Assembly: GCA_003342895.1 (NCBI GenBank)
Contig: PTFA01000279.1
Coordinates: 145,145 to 209,144, forward strand
Origin: Casuarius casuarius
Taxonomy: Eukaryota > Chordata > Aves > Casuariiformes > Casuariidae
DNA length: 64,000 nt
Reading direction: 5' to 3'
The position numbers and the translations under genes were made by a program. Shown here one piece after another: positions 23,501-64,000 of this stretch; the first letter of the stretch is position 1; every line of letters begins with the position of its first letter. The notes under the pieces are model-generated. The model was not told the DNA's origin, ran no database searches, and worked only from the letters and a program-made list of their open reading frames with translations.

Positions 23501-24712
23501 TGTTAGAAAGGACCTAGTCTGGCATCTGCAATCTGAAAAGCATTTCTCATTTCAGCCCGGGGCTCTCAGAAACCAGCTTAACTACAGCCAGGGAGGTATC
23601 AGGAGAGTGATTAAATAAACCAGCATTGTTGGGGAGGCTTGGCTCACCCCCCTGTGTAGCAGACCATGCAGCACCACCATGCTTAGAGACTTTGTGTAAC
23701 TCCTGTGTCTTCATCCAGCTGTGTATTTACTGTTGACTAGGGAAACTTGCAGGTAGTGGCCAGGATTTTGCGCTGACTTCTGAATATCAGCAAGTGACTC
23801 TTCTTTGAGTTGTTAGGAGCACTGTGTGATTAACTTTTTCAGAGCTAGTTTTACCCTCAGTAATCTGGATTTTGCTGCCTTCAGGAAGTCAGTGTGGAAG
23901 GATGGCTCCACAGCTACCTCAGTCTTAGCCCTCCACAGTTTCCTCTATGCAGTGAAACTTGGGGACAGCCAGGTGAGCAAAATGGAGAAGCCCACAGCCA
24001 CAGTCTTGATTCCTCTGCCAGCCTTATTAACTCTGAGAGGTGGATGTTATTTGTGCTAGGACATCCTCAGTTGCTGTGAGCTCCCCCAAGGACTCCTGTG
24101 AAGAGGACTACTTGGAAAAGAGGACTCCTCTGTTCTGTGCTTGGGTGCACAATAGTTCTGTTTGTTAGCTCTCTCCAGCTGGTGTGAAGTATCTAACTGT
24201 ATCTGCTACTGCCTTCTGTTCTAACTGACAGTAAGTCAGCCTGGGGAACTACTGTGATCCCTAGGTACTCCATACCAGAGACCCAGAGTTATTGGATGTT
24301 TATTCTAGGTTTGGGTTTGTATGGGCAGTAGCATAGCTTGGGAACACTAGCTCAGGAGAGAGCTATGCTCTCACTGCAATTTTCCTCTCATTTCCTCACA
24401 AGGATCATTTGTCAACACACACAACACTATGTCTTTGCAATGAAGGATCAGAAACACTCATCAAGGAGCTTATCCCCCAATATAAGGAGTGCGTGAGACT
24501 ACAGAAACTGGAGCAAATCTATGTGAGGTATTCCAAAGTGGCAACTGAATAAATCTAAACCATGATCTGACTTTGGTACCTTACAACTGAGTTCCCAAAG
24601 TCAGTTGTGCCTAGCACATCTATTTGGGAGTGCACAGAGAGAATCTCTTGGTGCCTGCTGGAGGCAGAGCAATTCCTGAAGTGTCTCAGACTCCAGTGAT
24701 AGAGGTGGTGGT

Positions 24713-24725
24713 GGGGGGGGGGGGG
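24713..24725 (+). repeat. G13 homopolymer
   Basis: 13 consecutive G, preceded by GGTGGTGGT. The length is likely error-prone. Confidence 0.9.
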
Positions 24726-27354
24726 TTGTTTCTCAGGGGCTTGCAATGGGAGCCGGGTGCTATGCTGCAAAGGCAGGAGCTGGAGGAGTGCTCAATCCAC
24801 AGGACAGCCTGGCACTGTCCATCAAGCATGAACGTGCTTAACCAACTCGAGCTAAAGAATTTTTGTCTTGACTGATGTTTAGGAAAAAAATCATTATTTG
24901 CTTGTAGCATCGATTATCCCTCTTTGTCCTGTCAGAGAGGTGCAGTTTGAGAAATACAAAGCCGTGGGTATCTGTCCTCCCAGCAGGTCTCTGCATTCCC
25001 CGCCTTCGTCAGCAGGGTGCACAGTCTCTCTCTGCTTTGCCTTGAGTCCCCTCTTGTTGGCTTCTGCCCCCTTTTCAAGCACCTCCTCAGGGGTGATTGC
25101 TCTCTCTGCCTTTTTTGATTGCTCTGAATACTCTTGTGCTCTCCAGAGTCTTACCTCCCAGTGGTTTTCTTACCAGTACTGACTCCTGGCTCTTTGGGGT
25201 TCCTTCAGTGTCTCCTTCTCTCGGTTTTGTCCTTCATGGAGAATTGTTAGAGCTTCATCCATAGCCAAACACATCTCTCATGTTTACTTTGGTAACTTAG
25301 GATCTGTGCTCAGCTTCTGTCCTCTGCTTTCCACCTTCCTCATCTCCAGGCAAGGCAAGTCTGTTCAGGTGCAGATGCCTGTGGAGAAAAATACATGGTG
25401 GGAAGACTGTCATTGCTGCAGTTCATCAGGCAGTGTCCTTGCCCACAGCCTGTCTCCAGGCCTCTTCTAGATCATTTCAGATGTGCACAAACCCTAAGGA
25501 AGGTATCCTTGGCCATGGGGATAGTTTCTGCTTTTGCTCTACCATAATCTTGGTTTATGCCTTGAGCTAAGGAATCTTATTTTACAGCTTTTACTCTGAC
25601 TGGACTTTCCTGTTCTTCCTGTACTCATTCTCTTTGTATAACTGCACTGGGTTACTAGCTGCTATGAAAACCTGTGGCAGCACATTCCCTAGGCTATTTT
25701 GCATTGTTCAGATAATGTATTCAGCGAGGGCAGATGGTAGAAGTACATCCTCCTTCCCCTATAACAGCAAAGCCCCAGGCTTGGTGACCTGGGAAGTTTC
25801 ACTGAGTCCTATGAGCTAAAACCAGTGTGCTCAAGGTTTGGATTACTACTGAAGCATTGAACTGCTGCAGACAAATGGATCTAGGAAGGAGTTAAATTCC
25901 TGCCTGGGATCCTGCCACAGGGACAGTGAACTGATGTAAGAGTAATGCTGGGCGTCAGGTTCCACAGACAAAGTTTTATGAGCTAGGAGAAGCAAGATAA
26001 TGGTTTATAGATGACCCTCACCTTGACATATTCTTCCCATCAAGTCCACAAGAATTCAAGCACCACATTTGGGGCTAATTTTGGATTAGGAATGGATGAT
26101 GTGCATTGATTTCTCTGAGTGGGCACATTTTTGATGCAGCACTCACCTCTTACAGTAAGAAAGAAGTGCACATACTGATTCCAAATGGGAGAATCTCTTA
26201 TATCCTATAAATTATGTACTAGCAGTACAGAGGACATTACACTAAAATGATGATGTGGTGATTTATAAGTCTTAAAAATCTGATATGAGGGGAGAGGCTA
26301 AACAAATACATGTTTATACTATTACAGAGTTAAGAAAGAAAAGCCTGTAAAAATGCTGAGACTGGCTTAAAGTCACCACGAGAAAATACTTTCTTGTCTT
26401 CCTTTTATCAGAGAAAAAGCCAGTCTGTATTGGGACCCATGCCATAAAGACGGACTTTCAAGCAACTTTGCTTAGCTGTCCTTCTTGCAAATAAACTTCC
26501 TCTGGAGGCATCTCAGAGAATTTATGATGCCTGGGACCATTCCCTTCATACCAAAGCTTGCTAGGCAGCCTGCAGTACTCTCCTCACAGGACCGTGCTCT
26601 CAATCCCAAGGAGCCCAGCCTTTACAGAGTCTGCTCTTGGAGTGACTGCCACTCATGTTGTCACCAGGCCAAGCTCCAACATAGGGCTGACAATCCCCAA
26701 CTGCAGCATCGTGTCTTTCCAATAAGACATAGGAAATGAAGCAAAATCAAAGGGACAAAATAACTTCTCTCCACTGTTCAAAGAGAGTGGAAGAGAACTA
26801 CCAGCATTTCTGAAGGCCTGCTTGTACATTTTAGGAATTACGATTTGGCAGAGGGAAAACTTCTAAAAGGTCTCAAACGTTAGGAGAAGCTTCCAGGGAC
26901 ATGACAAAGCATGTATCAGTACATTAGACTGTGCCTTCTGCTAGCTATCCATAATTGCTGAGATAGTCAAGGACTGTATTTTAACAATGGCATCCTCCTT
27001 TTTGGCCTGCTATCTTTTCTTTGCTCCTGGGATTAATTCATAATGCTACATTTATTTTGAATCTCCATGTTCCATCAAGTATAGCATGCAGTTTGCAGCA
27101 TGACAGAGAAGAAACAGATGCAAGAGAGCTGAGATCACTTCTGTCTGAAGAAAGAAATATGTTTTTTAATAATTTCTCCACTTTTTTACTTTCAAAGAAC
27201 ACAGGAGATACCCTGATAGATCAATCCAGTGTTCTATATGCAATAGTGGCAGTAGGAGACACAGCACATGACCACGGCTGCTTTCTCCAGTGCATGGTTG
27301 TCCTGCTCCCCAGTGGTATAGATATTATGATCCCCCAGCCTTTGCTGATATTGG

Positions 27355-27429
27355 AAGTGATGTTTTATTTATTCTGCCCCGTTTTTATTTATTATGCCCC
27401 ATTTATTTATTTATTTATTATGCCCTATT
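27355..27429 (+). repeat. Short minisatellite of TTTATTTATTATGCCCC units
   Basis: Three imperfect units: TTTATTTATTCTGCCCC, TTTATTTATTATGCCCC, and one with an expanded TTTA block ending TTATGCCC. Confidence 0.85.
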
Positions 27430-27581
27430 TCCCTCCACTTGTTTCCAGTGCAGAATTCCCACTCTGCTAGGGAAGCTGTGTAGAAATGTAGCCTTGCTAG
27501 TGCGCATCTGTGGAGATGAACAGATGAGGATGTATTTTCCAAAGTGTTATTGTAACCTTCCCAAAAGGCTACAAAGCAAAT

Positions 27582-27600
27582 GGGGGGGGGGAGGGGGGGG
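27582..27600 (+). repeat. G-run with single A
   Basis: G10-A-G8 from 27582 to 27600, so 18 of 19 bases are G. It is a potential G-quadruplex former. Confidence 0.9.
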
Positions 27601-28503
27601 CGGTACCATATCCTAAACTTTGAAAAGGTTTCTTTCTGCTTCAGGGAAAGGTTTGAAGGACAAAATATAGTGGAAGGTGATCACCTCTGGCTGTTCAGGG
27701 ACCCAGACTATGATTATCTCTGTCAACTCAGCACTTCATCCCCTTCCTCACTGCTGGGTTTGACAGTCACAGTTCCTGCTAATTTTGTCTTTTGCATCCT
27801 TGTATCATACCTGCATGTTTCCCCACACTCCAGTGTATGCTCCAGTCCTGGCAAAGTCCCATGGCCCCTCCATGGCTGTGCAAACCACCTAGTGCTCCTT
27901 AAATTGCAACTGCCCCATCAGTCTTGCAGGAACAGCCCTGTTTCTGCATTTCTTCATGCAGAGGCTGTTTAATAACCCCGGATTCACCCCTCTTCCCCCC
28001 ATGCACTAAGTGGGCACCCACTTCCAAGTGCTTGCTCCACTCTGCAGAGCTTCCAACAGAACATTTCCAATCCTTCCTTTTTTTTTTTTTTCCTTTCCAT
28101 GACACCAAGGGGTATCTATCCCAGATTCCCTGGGCTGAGCCAAGCATGACTCCCCCGGCCTGCACCTCAGGGTCCACCCAGCACTGGCCTACACTACACC
28201 TTGCACATTACCATAGCAGCCCCAGGAGAGCTGAGGGCTCCCCACCAAGCCCGCAGGGTTGTCCACTCCCGTCACCCTACCCTAGGGAAAGGGGCACTTG
28301 GGGCTGGAGGCTGAGCGTGCCGGCCGCGGACCCCCACCCCCTCCCCGCTGCTCCCCTTTCCAGGCCTCACCTCAGGTGGCCAACAAAATGGCGGCGGGCG
28401 CTTTTGCCCGTTATAAAGATGGCGCCCCAGCGCGCCGTGTCAGGGCGGGGGAGGCGGTGGCTGTCCATTTTGAGTACGGGCAAGCGGCAGCTTTGTCCCG
28501 AGC

Positions 28504-28623
28504 NNNNNNNNNNNNNNNNNNNNNNNNNNNNNNNNNNNNNNNNNNNNNNNNNNNNNNNNNNNNNNNNNNNNNNNNNNNNNNNNNNNNNNNNNNNNNNNNN
28601 NNNNNNNNNNNNNNNNNNNNNNN
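28504..28623. other. Assembly gap (120 N)
   Basis: A run of N in the ABHD12 5' region, bordered on the right by a (GC)n run. It probably hides part of the 5' UTR. The coding start is outside it. Confidence 0.98.
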
Positions 28624-28676
28624 GCGCGCGCGCGCGCGCGCGCAGCTCCGCTGCGCTACGCTACGCTACGCTGCGC
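28624..28676 (+). repeat. (GC)n run and CTACG pentanucleotide repeat in the ABHD12 5' UTR
   Basis: About ten GC dinucleotides directly after the gap, then GCTACGCTACGCTACGCTGCG, 40-90 bases before the ABHD12 start codon. The alternating GC run can adopt Z-DNA. It may extend into the gap. Confidence 0.85.
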
Positions 28677-28715
28677 TCTCGCCGTCTCCGCCGCCGCGGC
28701 TCCGCTCGCCCCGGC

Positions 28716-57108
<28,393 letters not shown>

Positions 57109-60100
57109 GTAAGTAGCTGCATATGCTGTCCAAGTGGCTGCGTGAATGTGTCAGAAATGTGCAGACTTAAGTAGACTGCCCATTGCAGCTCACTGCCAAC
57201 AGGCAGATAGCCTCAGGCTTTCTGCCTGCTCTCTAGATCTGAAGAGTGCATGGGAAAAGGGATCTGTAAGCAGTGAGTATCTCTTATCACACACTTCCCT
57301 CCATTAAAGGGTAATTGAAAGGTCTTTTACTTGCTGTTACTTGCTGTCAAGCACTGGGAAGTCATCTTACATTTGACGTATATTGGTGCCTTTTGCCAGA
57401 GGTAACAGATAGTTTCTGGAAAGGATCTAATTCAGCAGCAGGATCTTCAGCGGTTTGCTCTCATGCCCAGTCTGTTTTTCATGTGAAATATTTGGCTCTT
57501 GAGATGGCAGCCCTTGTACAGACACACCGTGCCATGGGAAAAGGGGGAAGCCCAGGCTGAGTCTTCCTACCCTTGTGCCAACACAAGTATTCCCATGCAG
57601 CTGCCACACTGAAAAAAGTCCTACATCTTCTGGATTGACAAAAAAACCAAACAGTTTTCCAGGTATAGCACTGTGATGTGTTACATGAGAACAGACTACT
57701 TTGGCTGCTCTTAGTGTTTTGCCTAATGACTTTTGTAGTCATTTATTTTATTAAACCGTCTTATGTCAGCTGAAGTTCTTGCACATAATTTCTTGGTCGC
57801 ATATCACATGTTTATAAAAGAGCTATAATGATTTTTGTCAGCTCATTTTGGACTGGTTGAGTCTGTTTTTTCTATGGATTTAGATGTCATTCCTTTCTCC
57901 TTATGACTTGTGTCAATGTTGGCACTTGAAAAGCTTTATTGCAATACAACTTCTTATGCAAGATTTCCTGCAGCAAAGTTTTTTTTTAATTCAGGTCACT
58001 TAGGCAATGCTGTTTGGCAGCCCCAGGGAGGCAGGTGGCTGTTTCTTTTCCCCTAAGAACACAAGACCTGCTAAACTGCAGGAAGTTGGCACCTGACAGT
58101 TGAGGAGAATGTCATATATATGGTGACCTAGATAGTCATTTTTCTGGGGATGAGCATGTGCTGCAATGCATTTTGTGCTGCCTGAGACAGGCAGAGAATT
58201 ACTTCAGATTTTGTCTGAAGAAAAGTAGTACCTCAAAGTACTCAAAGACTGTGAGCGCACATGTGTGTATGTACACGCACACAGAGAAAACACATTTACC
58301 AGAACCCAAGGTTTCTGATCCTGGGCCTGGTACTCTTGCTTCTTTGAACATAGACAAGTTGCATAGTTTGTCTTTTTCAGTCAGTTGCATATGCACACAC
58401 TTCTTGTGCTTGCCAGGATCATGCCGGCAACTCTGGTTAAGTGCTTATTGCAGCAGAGTGAAATAGGCTGGAATGCTGTCCTTTTTGCCAGTGCTGCTTG
58501 TACGCTGAAAACAGCAGAGGGAACTCCTGTAGAAGAGGCTCAGAAGGAAAGGAATAACACAAGAGGTCTGTCCTTTCTTCCCAGCACTCTTCCCCCAGGG
58601 ACCGATTTGTGTGAGCAGTTTTTCTAGGCAGCAGCACTGAATTGAGACTGGGTCACTGCTGCACAGAGTCTGTGAGCAGCAGGTGTCTGAAATGGTTCTT
58701 GCCTGAGTGGGTTTTTGTCTGAAGACAGTAACTAGAAGCGGCAGCAGGGAGGAAGCCAGCAGGAGAAGCAGTAATGCTGCAGTGACCAGCTACAAGCTTT
58801 TGAGTGGCATGCTTTCCTCTAGTCTGAACGCATGTCCAATTATTCTTTGCCCAAGCCCTGTTGTCCAGATATCATAGTTCCTAATACATCCAGGATCATT
58901 GTGCTGATACACATTACTTATGCTTTGAACACTGTAAGTCAAAACCTTTTAAAACCAACGAGAATCTCATTCTCCTAGCTACCTTGACTGTCAGTGACAG
59001 ACTACAGCAAGCTCTTCTGCAAACCATACTTACAAATATCGAGACTTTGGCATCGAGGCTGTTGTTTTTTGTTACCCTGATGTGCTGTGATAGTGGAGAG
59101 CTGATGCGGACCTCTGTTGCCCATTGCATGAGGTTAGTGAGCTCTATGGTAGCACATGAAGCAGTAGGACATTGTTATAGGGACTTCAGTAATTGCTACG
59201 TACAAAATGTGAGCATCTGGCATTGTTACAGTAAAAATCCTCTTATGGGCCAAAGGAAATACACCTTATCTGCAAAGCTAATTGAAATCTTACCAGCTTC
59301 ATCTGAGACTCTTTCTGAACTAATTCTAAGGGTGCAAAACAAGACAAGAAATAGTAAAATACTGATGTAAAAAAAAAAAATTAAACAGAAGAGGCTGTTA
59401 ATGCAGGGCACAGGATTGGGATGCTCCCAGGGTCATTGGCTTCAGGCAGGGATGTTACAGCTGGTCATCAGCTGTCTAGGTCCTTCACCAGAAGGAATTG
59501 GTGGTGGAGGTTGTTCTTCCTCTTGTGTATCTGTCGTGATACCTTGGTCTTGCTTTGCATGTCTGTTTTCCCACTTGGGAAGTGGGTTCTCAGAAAATGC
59601 AGCTGCCTAGTGTCAGGGTAGGAAGGGAGACATGATATGGTCTCATGTGAAGGGGTGGTTGGCCTGTTTGCCCTATAGGCAGCAGAGCTGTGCCCTAATT
59701 GCAGGGTTGAGGTGGACACCTTCCAGCTCTGGAGGCTGTGAGGGTGGTAGTGGCAGTTGCTGCTGCTTTTTCTGCTTTTCCTGGTCAGCCTTATCCCTCC
59801 TCTTCGCTGAGGGAGAAAGGTGCCTCTGGAGCTAAACAGCAGGACAGTGCCTGTGGTCGGGGCTCAGCAGGTCCTTGGATGTATTGGCCTCTGTAAGTGG
59901 CTTGACTACATTTTGGCTTTGAGTCAAATGGGTGCAGGAGTGGGAATGCTCCATCAGCTCTTCCCTTTGGTAAAGATATGAGGTGACCTTCATCTTTGTC
60001 CCTGCTCTTAGCCTCTGTGGCTGCCCTCTGCTAGGGAAAGGAGACCTGGGTGTACGAGCTGTGCCACTGAACAGTGATGTGCTGTGAGGAGGCAACCTGA

Positions 60101-63100
60101 TAGCCTGGAATGACTGGCTGGGTAGATGAGGGGAGAGCAGTGGATGTTGTTTGCCTTAACCCTGAAGGCTTTTGACACTGTCTCCTGTAACATCCTCATA
60201 GGCAAGCTGACAGGCCAGATGAGCAGAGTGAGGTGAATTGGAAACTGGCTGAATGGCAGAGCTCAGAGGGCTCTGTGGTCAGTGGCACAGTGTCTAGTTG
60301 GAGGCCTGTAGCTAGCAGTGTAGCCCAGGGGTCCGTACTGGCTCCAATCCTGCTCAACTTACTCATCCATGACCTGGATGAAGGGACAGAGTGCACCCTC
60401 AGCAAGCTTGCTGATGCTAAAAACCTGGGACAAGTGGCTGATACACCAGAGGGCTGTGCTGCCATTCAGAGGGACCTCCACAGGCTGGAGAGTTGGGCAG
60501 AGAGGAACCTCGTCAAGTTCAACAACAGGAAGTGCAGAGTCCTGCATCTAGGGAGGAATAACCNCATGCACCAATACGGGCTGGGGGCTGACCTGCTGGA
60601 AAGCAGCTCTGTGGAGAAGGGCCTGGGAGTCCCGGTGGACAAGTTCACCATGAGCCAGCAACCTGCCCTTGTGTCCAAGAAGGCCAGTGGTATCTTGGGT
60701 TGCATTAGGAAGAGNGTTGCCAGCAGGTTGAGGCAAGTGATCCTTTCCCTCTACTCAGCACTGGTGAGGCCATATATGGAGCACTGTGTCCAATTCTGGG
60801 CTCCCCAGTACAAGACAGACATGGATTTACTGGAGCGAGTCCAGTGAAAGGCCACAAAGATTGATGAAGGGACTGGAGTATCTTTCATATGAGAGAGCTG
60901 GGACAGTTCAGGCTGGAGAAAAGGGTCAGGGTAGGTCTTATCAATGTTTATAAATATCTGAAGGGAAGGTGTAAAGAGGATGGGGCCAGACTCTTGTCAG
61001 TAGTGCCCAGTGACAGCATGAGGGGCAACAGGCACAAATGGAAACACAGGAAGTTCTACTTGAACATGAGAAAACACCTCTTTACTGTGAGGATAACAGA
61101 GAACTGGAACAGGTTGCCCAGAGAGCTTGTGGAGTCACCATCCTTGGAGATACTCCACACCCGACTGGACACAGTCATGGATGACAACCTGCTGTAGGTG
61201 ACCCTGCTTGAGCAGGGGAGTTGGACTAGATAATCTCAAGGTCCCTTCCAACCTCAACCCTTCTGTGATTCTGAGGCTGGTCTTGGTGGTCAGGGAGCCT
61301 GAGCATGGCCAGCCTCGGTTTGGGCAAGTGTGCAGATTGCTCTTGCCTGCGCCTGGGGTTGTCCTGAGGGCAGCCCTGTTGTTTGCTGGCTGCTATAAGA
61401 GGGCTACTGCTTTTGGTAGGAGCAGCTGGCTGGGAGAGGTGCCAGACAGATTCAAGTTGCTGCATCTCCTGTTTTCCACTGAGCATGTTTGCTTAGCGTA
61501 GCCTTGTGGCATCCAGCCCTCCAGCTCACCACCAAGAGAAGAGCTTGGCTGGAGGTGCATCGCACCATGCCCGTCTGTTTTTAGGGAACTCTTTGCTCTT
61601 TCCAGGCGTGGCTGCTGTCTTGGATGCTTCGTTGCTGCTCTTGGCTGTGCTGAGCAGCAGAAGTCAGAGGCAGGACAGTGCTGGTACTTCAGACTCATGT
61701 TGGGGTTGGGGAAAGCTGGAGGGCCAACTTGAGTGTGATGTGCTGAAGCCAAAGCTGAGCTTGCCGAGTGCAGGGAGCCCCACAAAGGCTTTGGAATGTC
61801 TCCTGTGTGGTTCCAACTGGGATCTGTTCGTGGCCCTCTCCTGCTGCCTGGATGTTTGTTCAGTTCATTTGCCTGATCCTGTTTTCTGCTTGGGTGATAC
61901 TGGTACCCCTGCAAGACCTCTGGTAAGAGGTGTGCAGACTTATCCTCCTGGTCTTTGTGCTCCCTGGGCCCTGGGAAATCTTTCCTTGCCCAGGAGGATG
62001 CTGTTAGGAGGATTGGCAGGTCTGACACAGTGGCTGCACAGCCAGGCTGGCTGCCCACCTCTTCTCTGTGAGTAGTGCTGTCCCTTCCTCGTGCTTCTGG
62101 CTGTGGCATCGCACATCTAGCTTCTTTCACTCCACCAGTTATAGCAAGTGTCAAAAGGACTGGAGAAACATCATCTTATGGAGGTTTGTCTTCCCACCTG
62201 GTTCCTTTGCTCTGTCATAGTTCCCCGGGAAGCAGTCCCCATAGGCTCCCTTATCAGTCCCTTTTGGGGTGGCTTCTCTTCTGCCCTTTGCAGGGAAGTA
62301 TGGGCTCTACCCTGGGCATCCACTGTCTCGCTTTCTCCCTGTGCTTCTCAGGCCACTGGAGCAATCAGCAGCAGGACTCTTCCAGGGGCAATTGGGCTGA
62401 CATCAGCCTGTCAGCCTGGCTGTGCTGTCCCTAAGCTCTGGAGAGAGAGCTTGGTGGCCACGTGTCTTGCAGTGCAAACAGATGTGAGTGCTATTTCTGC
62501 CCACCTGGGAATGGTTTAGGCTGCTCCAAACTTCTTATCGTGTGAGTCTGAAAGCGGGGTCCACTGCCTGTGTTTTGGGGCCTACAGCATGGCCATCACC
62601 TTGCTACTATGCTGCAGTTCCCATTGGCATCCCATCTTGCCTGGCTAAAATGCCATGGGGAGGGCGATGGGAAGGAGGACGACGAAGGAGGCAGCTAGTG
62701 GTGTTGGCCAAACTAACCTGCTCATAAGCCTTACAGAGGTAGAGGAAAATGGGGGATGGATGCTGTGTTGGCTGTAAGCCAGCAGGTAGGAAGTTTGGGG
62801 GAAAGGCTGGTGGGATGGATAGTGCTCTGGCTAGATGTCTGCTGCCCATTCTGGTCACCAGCATGGAGAGAAGGACTAGTCTGATGCTCTTGATGTTGGG
62901 GTACCCCTCCAAGGTCTCAGTGCTGGGTTTGAAACTTTCCTTTCTCCCAAAGCTGCTTCCATTGAGGGAGCCTGTAGCTCTGCTCTGGTCTGACAGCCAG
63001 AGTACTTGTCTGGTGTTGATGCATGGCTCTGAACATTCTGTGGCAGCCAGAGCCAGCTATGAGGTGCAAGTGGTGGTTGGTGCAGGTCAGGCCAATGCTC

Positions 63101-64000
63101 TGAGAAGGTAAATGCAGGGAGAAAGCCAAAGGGTTGTTTGCAGGAAGAACAGAGGGTGAAATTGCATATTCAGATGGAGGAAGGCAGAGCTGCTGTGGGA
63201 ACGGTAACCTGGGATGAACAATAATGCTATCCTCCTGCAGGGGCTGATCTCGCACAGTGAAGTAGGGACCAGCCCTGACAGCATGGATGCAAAGCTGAAA
63301 AGGGGATTGTAGCAGCTTGTAAGGGGAGCCCTGATAAAGAGAGTTCATATAGAAACGCAAGGGATGATCTGGACCCAGCCAGGCCGGAGGATGGTAATTG
63401 TGCCAGGAAGGTCTAGAAGAATGCGGTTCTCCACCCCTGAAATTTCCCCTTGCAAAAAGAGCTCTCCAGGATAGCCAGAGAGACTGATAGACTGTGTATT
63501 TACAATTTTAATTTAATTACCAAAACTATTATAAAAACGTAAGGGGACAGAGGTATGGTCCGGCAGATTGTGGAGGCAATATGAAATGTATCAACAGGAA
63601 GGAAACAGTTCAATCTTCATCAGTAGTATTGTTCAATAGCAAAAAGCAAAGGAATTTTGAGCAAAGGAGTGACTTGGGAGCTGTTGCAGTTACTACTATA
63701 CTACTACTATAAATTCCAAATATCCCTTAGTGGGGGAAATGGTATCAGAAGAGGGGTAGCAGAATAACGTAACCCAGTGGGTAGCGCCAAGAAGTAACAC
63801 AGACAGTTGGAGGAAGGGTGAGCTTGATGCAAGCAGCAGGGCGAAGTATGTGATGTATGTGTGAAGATACTGGTTTTCTGTCTTTGGGTGACCATTTAGA
63901 TTCTGGTGGGACTATGGAATTGTTCTCTCCATTTCCAATCAGTCTCTAATTGTCTGCATAACATCCAGTTGTATTTGTGTGCATACTGTGTGTCCACACA
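57109..64000 (+). other. ABHD12: ABHD12 intron 5 (partial)
   Basis: Runs to the right edge. It contains the CR1 element and a stretch of about 59400-63350 that is visibly richer in G and C than the rest of the intron. No further ABHD12 exon was found. Confidence 0.7.
60105..61273 (+). mobile_element. 5'-truncated CR1 LINE, reverse transcriptase C-terminal part and 3' end
   Basis: CR1 non-LTR retrotransposon piece of about 1.17 kb. Coding remnants: [80 protein letters not shown]. The frame is open from about 60233 to a TGA at 60845-60847, where family members read Arg (CGA to TGA, a CpG-type decay). The 3' UTR ends with GAGTTGGACTAGATAATCTC, CCCTTCCAACCTCAACCC and TTCTGTGATTCTG. Two N bases (60564, 60715) fall inside. 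The element is inactive, and the left edge is approximate. Confidence 0.93.

Larger units (their letters stand above)
20640..28200. other. Intergenic region between TSSK4-like gene and ABHD12
   Basis: AT-rich sequence of about 7.5 kb. No coding exon, RNA gene or full transposon was recognised. It holds G-runs (24713-24725, 27582-27600) and a small minisatellite near 27360. Confidence 0.65.

Overview
The window looks like nuclear DNA of a vertebrate, most likely a bird. It holds split genes with GT-AG introns and two promoter-like CpG-rich blocks, each interrupted by a run of N. It also holds two 3'-terminal pieces of a CR1-type LINE that end in the characteristic bird tail (TTCTGTGATTCTG). 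I cannot name the species. Nothing bacterial, phage-like or CRISPR-like is present.

Layout. (1) Positions 1-15950, minus strand: nine coding exons of PPP2R5D, the B56-delta regulatory subunit of protein phosphatase 2A. They join in frame into 356 codons. The C-terminal exons lie off the left edge. The first coding exon is probably in the 374-base gap at 16486-16859. (2) About 16230-17200: a CpG-rich promoter block with the gap and four CCAAT boxes on the minus strand. (3) 17777-19905, plus strand: a complete four-exon gene for a testis-specific serine kinase most like TSSK4 (310 codons), followed by AATAAA at 19958. It has lost the DFG aspartate, the alpha-C glutamate, the APE glutamate and one glycine of the P-loop, yet its frame is intact. 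I read it as a pseudokinase. (4) 20105-20530: a 28-base-period minisatellite, then a GC-rich, TATA-containing promoter-like block with no gene I can assign. (5) About 20640-28200: intergenic, AT-rich, no gene recognised. (6) 28200-28870: CpG-rich promoter and first exon of ABHD12. Exons 2-5 follow at 48753-57108. The rest of ABHD12 (the catalytic half) lies to the right. Intron 1 is about 19.9 kb, and intron 5 carries a 5'-truncated CR1 element at about 60105-61273.

How the parts relate. PPP2R5D is divergent from TSSK4, and their starts share one GC-rich interval, so they may use a common bidirectional promoter. A perfect CRE (TGACGTCA) and a one-mismatch copy 33 bases away lie about 160-190 bases before the TSSK4 start codon, which fits the CREM-driven spermatid expression known for such genes. 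ABHD12 is an unrelated lipid hydrolase gene read in the same direction as TSSK4. From memory, the three genes lie on three different human chromosomes, so their linkage here is either bird-specific or older linkage, or an assembly join that needs checking.

Most lively signals: the TSSK4-like pseudokinase, its apparent GC-AG first intron, its CRE pair, the G-rich and C-rich intron minisatellites that alternate strand, the orphan promoter-like block near 20.3-20.5 kb, and a polyglutamine tract in PPP2R5D. I found no evidence for a wholly new multi-gene system.
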